Assembly: GCF_002009175.1 (NCBI RefSeq)
Contig: NZ_CP018047.1
Coordinates: 2,046,001-2,110,000 of the forward strand
Direction of reading: 5' to 3'
Length of the DNA stretch: 64,000 nucleotides
From: Streptomyces niveus
Lineage (GTDB): Bacteria; Actinomycetota; Actinomycetes; Streptomycetales; Streptomycetaceae
Shown in pieces: positions 62,317-64,000 of the stretch. The notes under the pieces are model-generated. The model saw only the letters and a list, made by a program, of their open reading frames with translations. It did no database searches and was not told where the DNA came from. The translations under genes were made by a program, and so were the position numbers. Every line of letters starts with the position of its first letter. The stretch's first letter is position 1.

Positions 62317-63528
62317 TCAGCCGTCGATCAGCGCGTCGACGAACGCCTCCGGCTCGAACGGCGCCAGGTCGTCGGCGCCCTCGCCCAGCCCGATCAGCTT
62401 GACCGGAACACCCAGTTCGCGCTGGACCGCGATCACGATGCCGCCCTTGGCCGTGCCGTCCAGCTTGGTCAGCACGATGCCGGTGATGTCCACGACCTCC
62501 GCGAACACCCTCGCCTGCACGAGACCGTTCTGCCCCGTCGTCGCGTCCAGGACCAGCAGCACCTCGTCCAGGGGACCGTGCTTCTCCACCACGCGCTTGA
62601 CCTTGCCGAGCTCGTCCATCAGCCCGGTCTTGGTGTGCAGCCGCCCCGCCGTGTCGATGAGGACGACGTCAGCCCCTTCGGCGATGCCCTCCTTGACCGC
62701 GTCGAACGCGATCGACGCCGGGTCGCCGCCCTCGGGACCGCGCACCGTACGCGCGCCCACCCGCTCGCCCCACGTCTGGAGCTGATCGGCCGCGGCAGCG
62801 CGGAACGTGTCGGCCGCGCCGAGCACGACCGACCGGCCGTCGGCCACCAGGACCCGCGCCAGCTTGCCGGTCGTCGTGGTCTTGCCGGTGCCGTTGACGC
62901 CGACGACCATCACGACGCCCGGGGTGTCCAGACCGCTCTCGGTCTTCACGGCGCGGTCGAAGTCCGTACGGAGCAGGGCGAGCAGTTCCTCGCGAAGCAG
63001 GGCCCGCAGCTCGTCGGGAGTGCGCGTACCGAGCACCCGGACCCGCTCACGCAGCCGCTCCACCAGCTCCTGCGTGGGCGCGACACCGACGTCGGCGGTG
63101 AGCAGGGTGTCCTCGATCTCCTCCCACGTCTCCTCGTCCAGGTGCTCGCGCGACAGCAGCGTGAGCAGCCCCTTGCCGAGGGTGTTCTGCGAGCGTGCGA
63201 GGCGGGCACGGAGCCTGACCAGACGGCCGGCCGACGGTTCCGGGATCTCGATCGCCACGGGCGGGGCGGCCACGACCGGGTCCTCGACGGCGGGCGGCGT
63301 CGCCGTCGCGTCGGGGAGGCCCACCTCCTCGATGGTGCGGCGGGATTCCTCCCGCGGCGGCCCCGCCTCGTCGCCGACGTGCGGCTCGGCGGGCGGGGCC
63401 GTGATGGTCGGCGTGCTCGACGGTCCCGAGGGCGGCAGCTTCTTCCTACGGCTGCTGACCAGGAGCCCGGTGATTGCGCCGACGGCGACCACGGCGATGA
63501 CTACGGCAAGAATGACGATGTCCACCAC
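62317..63528 (-). CDS. ftsY: signal recognition particle receptor FtsY
   Basis: The 403-residue SRP receptor GTPase docks Ffh-ribosome complexes at the membrane. It has an N-terminal membrane helix (IVILAVVIAVVAVGAITGLL), which many bacteria lack, an acidic/Pro linker (residues about 30-90), and the NG domain with GVNGTGKTTTTGKLARVLVA (G1), AADTFRAAAADQL, LIDTAGRLHTKTGLMDELGK and LTKLDGTAKGGI. Two adjacent GTG codons (63528, 63525) may start. Confidence 0.96.
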   Translation of the reverse strand: MVDIVILAVVIAVVAVGAITGLLVSSRRKKLPPSGPSSTPTITAPPAEPHVGDEAGPPREESRRTIEEVGLPDATATPPAVEDPVVAAPPVAIEIPEPSAGRLVRLRARLARSQNTLGKGLLTLLSREHLDEETWEEIEDTLLTADVGVAPTQELVERLRERVRVLGTRTPDELRALLREELLALLRTDFDRAVKTESGLDTPGVVMVVGVNGTGKTTTTGKLARVLVADGRSVVLGAADTFRAAAADQLQTWGERVGARTVRGPEGGDPASIAFDAVKEGIAEGADVVLIDTAGRLHTKTGLMDELGKVKRVVEKHGPLDEVLLVLDATTGQNGLVQARVFAEVVDITGIVLTKLDGTAKGGIVIAVQRELGVPVKLIGLGEGADDLAPFEPEAFVDALIDG

Positions 63529-63627
63529 GTCATCTTCGCAGGCGATGACCCGCTTCGGCCGATGGGGAGATTCCGGGCCCCGACGGGGCGGCGGATCCCG
63601 GCCCCGGGGGCCCGGACCGGCGGCGCC

Positions 63628-64000
63628 TCAGCCCATCTCCTCCAACGCCTTGCCCTTGGTCTCGGGAATCCACTTCAGGATGAAGAAGACCGAGAGCAGG
63701 GCGAAGCCCGAATAGATCACGTACGCCCCCGACAGATCCCAGTCCGACAGGGTCGGGAAGGTGACCGTGACGGCCCAGTTGGCGATCCACTGCGCCGACG
63801 CGGCCACGCCGAGCGCCGCGGCCCGGATCCTGCCGGGGAACATCTCGCCGAGCAGCACCCAGACGACGACGCCCCACGACAGGGCGAAGAAGAGCACGAA
63901 GGAGTGGGCGGCGACGAGCGCCACCGTTCCCTGGGTGTTCGGGATGGAGATGTCGGTGCCGCTGCCGCTTTTGTACGAGAAGGCCCACGCCGCCAGGGCC
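63628..64000 (-). CDS. MFS sugar transporter, C-terminal part (partial)
   Basis: The window ends inside this gene; the last 124 codons are present. They cover three membrane helices (VALVAAHSFVLFFALSWGVV, ASAQWIANWAVTVTF, YVIYSGFALLSVFFILKW), with LGEMFPGRIRAAALG between helices and the terminal PETKGKALEEMG. These are the conserved motifs of the sugar porter family (XylE/GLUT type). The substrate-determining half is outside the window. Confidence 0.85.
   Translation of the reverse strand, partial: ALAAWAFSYKSGSGTDISIPNTQGTVALVAAHSFVLFFALSWGVVVWVLLGEMFPGRIRAAALGVAASAQWIANWAVTVTFPTLSDWDLSGAYVIYSGFALLSVFFILKWIPETKGKALEEMG

Overview
The window is chromosomal DNA from a Streptomyces or close relative. 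The evidence is very high GC with strong third-position GC bias, GTG/TTG starts behind GGAGG-type ribosome binding sites, the developmental sigma factor WhiG, an NsdA-type regulator, and a core gene order that, from memory, matches the S. coelicolor segment running from a polyamine-catabolism cluster through whiG, rpsB-tsf-pyrH-frr-cdsA, four signal peptidases, rpsP-rimM-trmD-rplS and ffh to amtB-glnK-glnD-nsdA-ftsY. No tRNA, rRNA or CRISPR array was seen.

Layout: 0-3.6 kb holds small metabolic genes (NADAR-like tail, a DUF4190-like membrane protein, adenosine deaminase, glycerophosphodiesterase, an HXXEE protein). 3.7-7.2 kb is a putrescine/polyamine degradation set: aldehyde dehydrogenase divergent from an Lrp/AsnC regulator and an aminotransferase. 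7.5-10.6 kb holds a degenerate ABC ATPase with a membrane partner and a LOG-family protein. 10.6-14.8 kb is a thiamine ABC transporter (thiB-thiP-thiQ) behind a clear TPP riboswitch. 14.8-20.8 kb is rlmN followed by the rpsB-tsf-pyrH-frr-cdsA translation/lipid cluster. 21-25 kb has an M23 peptidase, a TetR regulator, whiG and dprA.

The accessory highlight lies at about 25,480-33,892. A mobile element of about 8.4 kb has split the Mg-chelatase-like gene comM (yifB) exactly at its Walker B motif. It carries a Tn554-type recombinase trio (tnpA-tnpB-tnpC, overlapping stop/start codons) and, convergent to it, a three-gene operon of visibly lower GC: a small restriction-endonuclease-like effector, a small middle protein and an SMC/Rad50-like ATPase with a zinc-hook CxxC. 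This architecture is that of Lamassu / ABC-three-component anti-phage and anti-plasmid systems. Two of the three cargo genes contain TTA codons, which in Streptomyces need the bldA tRNA. The element also separates the upstream comM half and yraN from dprA.

34.9-43.5 kb returns to core genes: yraN, a DUF2469 protein, a NUDIX hydrolase, four tandem type I signal peptidases, then rplS-trmD-rimM-khpA-rpsP and a zinc-protease-like protein. A second accessory block at 45.3-53.15 kb is a complete equivalent of the uncharacterised E. coli yhf cluster: regulator yhfZ, PRD protein yhfY, yhfU, membrane protein yhfT, phosphotriesterase-homology protein php, PLP enzymes yhfS and yhfX, and phosphopentomutase-like yhfW. 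Two near-identical promoter/operator sequences stand in front of yhfZ and yhfY, and yhfZ is probably leaderless. The window closes with ffh, glnD-glnK-amtB (with a good GlnR-type box upstream of amtB), nsdA, a prim-pol-like protein, ftsY and the end of an MFS sugar transporter.
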